DNA of 64,000 nucleotides from contig JAXDDX010000019.1 in assembly GCA_034670405.1 (NCBI GenBank), positions 2,918,501-2,982,500 of the forward strand. The letters run 5' to 3'. Source of the DNA: Hoplostethus atlanticus. Its lineage: Eukaryota; Chordata; Actinopteri; Trachichthyiformes; Trachichthyidae. The position numbers and the translations under genes are program-made. Positions 60,101 to 64,000 of the stretch are shown here, piece by piece (position 1 is the stretch's first letter; each line of letters begins with the position of its first letter). Under the pieces are notes generated by a model, which saw only the letters and a list, made by a program, of their open reading frames with translations, ran no database searches and had not been told where the DNA came from.

Positions 60101-61195
60101 CCGTTAAGCTCTCCGTGGTAACTACAACACGTCTGCCCACCTTACCACTTAAGTTTATTTTTGCTTGCAGGGCAGTTGGGCATGCAGACGTGTAACGAGC
60201 ATTTTCTGAGGAAAAAGAGGCTGTGAAGACCAAGTGATGTGCCTGTGTGTGTCTGTCCAATATGCGATGCGGTTATGAACCCTTTTGAGTAAACATAGAA
60301 ACAGTGATTTGCCAAGTGCTCGCTGTTGCTCCAAAATGTCCCCAAAATTGTTTGTCTTTTCATATTTGAATCCCTTTGACCAAGCACCACGTACATCCAT
60401 TTGAAGTTTTCCGATTTTAGATTTGCAATTTCACAACTTTTCCAAGTGGTGTATGACAGTCACACACCAAACCATATGTATTTACAGTTTCAAGTATGCT
60501 GGCTATTAGAAAATCAACTTTGATTATTCTTTGCCTGAAGGCCTCATTTGTTTTGCCACTATGACATTTGGCTGGGTAATGAGTTTGCCTTACTTTGGGA
60601 TCAAGGTGGTTGATTTGTTAAACTTCATTAAGGTAAATGTATGGCAGCCTTAATTGTTATAGTCGCTGTAGGGGAGGCATTTATTAACTTGTGTTAATAA
60701 TCTGATAATCCCTTTAATTCCCCCTTAAATCAGCTCCCGGTTTTGCCCCTTAGACACGGCAGTAAATTCAACCGAAGTTATCATGCTTTTTTCTAGGTTT
60801 CTATTTTCTCCATTTCTACGGGTTACCAAACCAATGTTGTGCTTTTTCTGTATGATTTTTCTTTTTCTACTGCAACCTACCAAATGAAAACCTCCTTTGT
60901 AATACTAGAGGAACCTGGACCATCATGTCTCCTTGAATAGCAAAGAAATACATTTGCTTGTCATGTTATAATTACCTAGACTGATTTTTTTTTTTCTTTT
61001 TTCTTTCCCTTCAGTAGTTGAAGGTCATACAACCCACACTTTAATGCTGTCACACAATTAGCACTTGGTTCTGCCCATGACATACACAACTACTACAGTC
61101 TTCAGGGTGTTAGGATTGCAGTACAGAGTTAGCTAGAGACTCTGTCGCTTCAGCAGCTAATCAGTGTCAGTTTCACAGATTTAGATTTAGTTGTC

Positions 61196-61226
<31 letters not shown>

Positions 61227-61260
61227 CTGTGTGGGTGTGTGTTTGAGAAAGAGAGCGAGA

Positions 61261-61291
<31 letters not shown>

Positions 61292-63633
61292 AGATAAAGA
61301 AATGTGTCGGCCTGTAAATTTCTCATCATTGTCACTGGAAGTCTCAACTTTTGATTGATGAATTGTCATGCTAACGCCACCCATATTATTTTGCAGTGTC
61401 CCCTCTCTGAGATAGACCTACTGCTGCTATAGTTAGATATGGGTGTGCTAGCGTTAGACTGCAAGCAAGGTAGGTGTCATTCAGGTGAGCAAGGTTGCTT
61501 CCTCTCCTTTCGAACCTTGAACCCTGACTGCAATTTTGATTGATATCTGCAGTACCGATCAAGCCAAAAAGAAAAAACACACGCACACAGGTAACTTCCA
61601 GAAGTCAACAAGAACAGCTAATCAAAGTCAGTCAACGTAGGGCTTCACGCGCAGCTGCTGCAAGAATAGTCATTTTAAGAAGGAATCCAACAGATCTGCC
61701 GAGTCATATAATTGAGCAAGAATATTTTTCCTCCGCTACCAAAGACTGTTAATAGATCTGAGAGGTAGCTACACAGCAAACTCATCGGTGTTAATTTACC
61801 TCTTGAGGATGTAAGAAATCTAATTTAATGAGAAGGATCAAATAATGAGAGAAACAATGGGAGTAAAACAGCCAAAAACAATTTATGTAAAGGTCTACTT
61901 GTAAAATCTTGTTAGATGGGATTTAAAAAGATTAAACTGATTTCTTGCTTCATGATACCAGTCTCTTAACAACTATTAGCATTACAATGTTGTTATCTCA
62001 TCATTCTACAGTCATTTGACAGCGGAGACGCTCAAATGAGTAAAATTCAGCATAAATAACATCAAATATAAGATGGAAAGTTTAGATGGTTTTGATGGGA
62101 AGTATTCAGGCCACCTCGCTGTGTTTTCTCCCCAGTTCCTTTTTTGCTTCCCTGTGTGTATCAATGCAATGCAGCTTGACTGCACCTTTATGAGGGTGCC
62201 TCTCGTGGTTACTTTCTCCTCGCCCTCGCTTCTTCTCCATTTCCCAGCATTCATTCATCCCCTCTTCACCTTTCACCTCTTCCTCTCAGAGATTCAACCG
62301 GGCTCTCCCTTGGTCCCCTTAGCCCTGGCCTGGAATATCCAATGAGAGCGCTCCGTTCATTTAATGTCATCCTTATTTCCCTGACAGCCTGGCAGGATAA
62401 AGAAGCTGGTTTGCAGGCAGCTCAGGGAATGGGACTGAGAATTGTACATGCCTGAAAAAGCAGTTTGTGTGTGTGTGTGTGTGTGTGCACGTACGCACAT
62501 ATATGTATGCATTTGTGTGCATTTAAGTGTGTGTGTATGTGAGACTGTATCTATAGTCACCAAATTCATTAAAAGTGGATTTAGTCAGCTGGACTGGTGG
62601 CTCTTGACTCCCAAGCCCTAAAAAGAAATATCTGCAATTTTTCACCTCCAGAGAACCTGCTTCTATCACTTCTATCACTTCCATGTAGCTTACTAACTTC
62701 TGTCTTTCCTGTTAGGTTCAAAAGGGCAGTTGGAACAGTGCAGTCGTAAAGAAGCTACATGCTGTTTCATTCCATGACCAATAGTTAATTTGGTCATTTG
62801 TTCATTTCAGTAGATCTTATTCCCACGATTTTGAACTTCACGCTCTGGGTGGGGAAACTCTTAAGAGCAAGTACAGCACGGTGAATAGGACAAACATTTA
62901 TAATTTCATGGATCCCCCGCTGAATTTTTTTTAGAAACAAATGGATCTCATGAATCCAGAGGGCTAGGGTTCACATTTTAAGGCTGCAATATTTGGCCCA
63001 CTATAGCCAGCGACTTGAATCTAGCATTGGTAGCTGGCTAGTAGTAAGCTAGCTAACGAATCTGCTAAATTCAAGCCGTTGTAGTTGTTGCTAGCTAATT
63101 TGCTAACTGTCAGGTCTACACAAGTAATGCTAGTTTTATAATGTTTTCCACCTCGATTGTGATGTAAATCCAAAATGGCCACCGTGGGAATAAGGTCTTG
63201 GTATAGTATGAAGGGTATATGTTCATGTGTACCTAAATCTCTTGTCCTGTTTGTTATCCTGAGCACACTGAGACGAATTCCTAGCAATTTATAACAATGT
63301 TCCATTCTGTGTTCATATGAAGTTGATTTCAGTGTTCATCATTCATCCATAGATTGTGCATGTGATGCATATATTCTGCTTTGTTTTGAGTGTTGCTGGG
63401 GAGGAAATCACCCACATCTATGGATTTATACCCTTATGCAGAGTCAAAGTTTATTTGAAGACATTTACCGTGTTCGTACATGCTCAGAGAAGCTGATTGC
63501 ATTGGAGAAGCAACCTCTTCTCCCTCATTTCCTCTGTGTGTATCAAGAACATGGAGGCTTGTGGATGCAGGGTTATTAGATAATCTGAAATGGAATAATT
63601 CAGCGTGGAGAGCACAGACAGGAAAGCGTGGGT

Positions 63634-63666
<33 letters not shown>

Positions 63667-64000
63667 AGCCAAGGGTGTAAGGGCTTGAAAGTGTTCCTCA
63701 CAAATAGAAATGTTAATAACTCACCAAGCAGAGCACATATCAATTTTCCAACTGGAGGTAGGAGGAAGAGAAGGGGGAGTGAAAGAGGGCAGAGAGGTGA
63801 GGGTGAGGAATCCAGAAGGATAGTGAGAGAGAGAGAGAGAGGCTGCGTTCACACTGCAGCTCAAAGGGTCTAAAGCTGCATGGCATCGGGTTTTTTTTAA
63901 TTCCAATCTGGACCACAAGGATATGTGGTACAAAAGCAGGAATTGAGCCTGAAGACCTGCAGTGTTAACGTAGCCAGAGAGACAGTATGTGTGAGAGAGG
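55298..64000. other. non-coding stretch with many microsatellites
   Basis: No gene is recognised. (GT)n or (TG)n tracts lie at 57088-57117, 58387-58413, 61199-61227, 61264-61291, 62465-62487 and 63636-63664, and a (GA)n tract at 63824-63841. A GCTAGCTAAC-rich patch occurs near 63030-63110. Short frames near 55801-55992 and 57676-57888 end at donor-like sites but show no known domain. Confidence 0.45.

Overview
The window looks like teleost fish nuclear DNA. The evidence is the repeat content: Tc1-like, hAT and Harbinger-like DNA transposons, L2/Rex1-type LINE 3' ends, a tRNA-type SINE common in ray-finned fishes, and many (GT)n/(GA)n microsatellites. No species can be named. I found no complete host protein-coding gene and no rRNA or tRNA gene. 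Most of the sequence reads as intergenic or intronic DNA. The long open frames are either transposon remnants or artefacts of tandem repeats.

Layout. 1-5.7 kb: no recognisable gene. 5.7-6.2 kb: a 20-bp minisatellite with a 160-bp higher-order repeat. 8.1-8.4 kb: a solo LTR with a perfect 5-bp target duplication. 11.8-11.9 kb: a tiny hAT MITE with an 8-bp target duplication. 12.4-20.6 kb: related interspersed repeats, including an inverted pair about 5 kb apart; one copy is split by a dead Tc1-like element. 17.4-17.6 kb: a 207-bp (GA)n tract. 17.8-18.4 kb: a Harbinger-like element with long TIRs and a TGA duplication. 18.4-23.6 kb: three copies of another repeat with a short exon-like ORF. 23.7-31.2 kb: mostly unremarkable, with repeat tails, a Tc1-type terminus and a TE that splits a TCTA microsatellite.

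The main object is at 31,263-46,269: about 15,007 bp bounded by near-identical terminal inverted repeats (280 and 263 bp). These begin TGTAACAACAC and are flanked by a perfect 5-bp direct duplication (AGCCT). Each TIR is packed with copies of a motif close to ATTWTGTAATAA. Inside are: a decayed retroviral-type integrase fused to an OTU-type cysteine protease (Ginger1/KRBA2-like, three in-frame stops); a second, unrelated transposase-like gene split over several exons with a frameshift; an acidic-repeat/F-box-like ORF; and a 27-bp minisatellite present twice (exactly 12 and 6 units) and read in different frames. It also holds nested passengers: an L2 LINE end, a SINE, two nested hAT elements that each keep their 8-bp duplications, TGTACC-rich MITEs, and two copies of a SANT/Myb-like exon. 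I read it as one large, old DNA transposon that moved as a unit and then collected insertions. Whether its integrase, its second transposase, or neither mobilised it is unresolved.

46.3-64 kb: a minus-strand LINE 3' end (50.6-51.2 kb), a MITE (52.9-53.3 kb), a CpG-containing stretch at 53.3-55.2 kb with a plausible noncoding first exon and splice donor, and many microsatellites.
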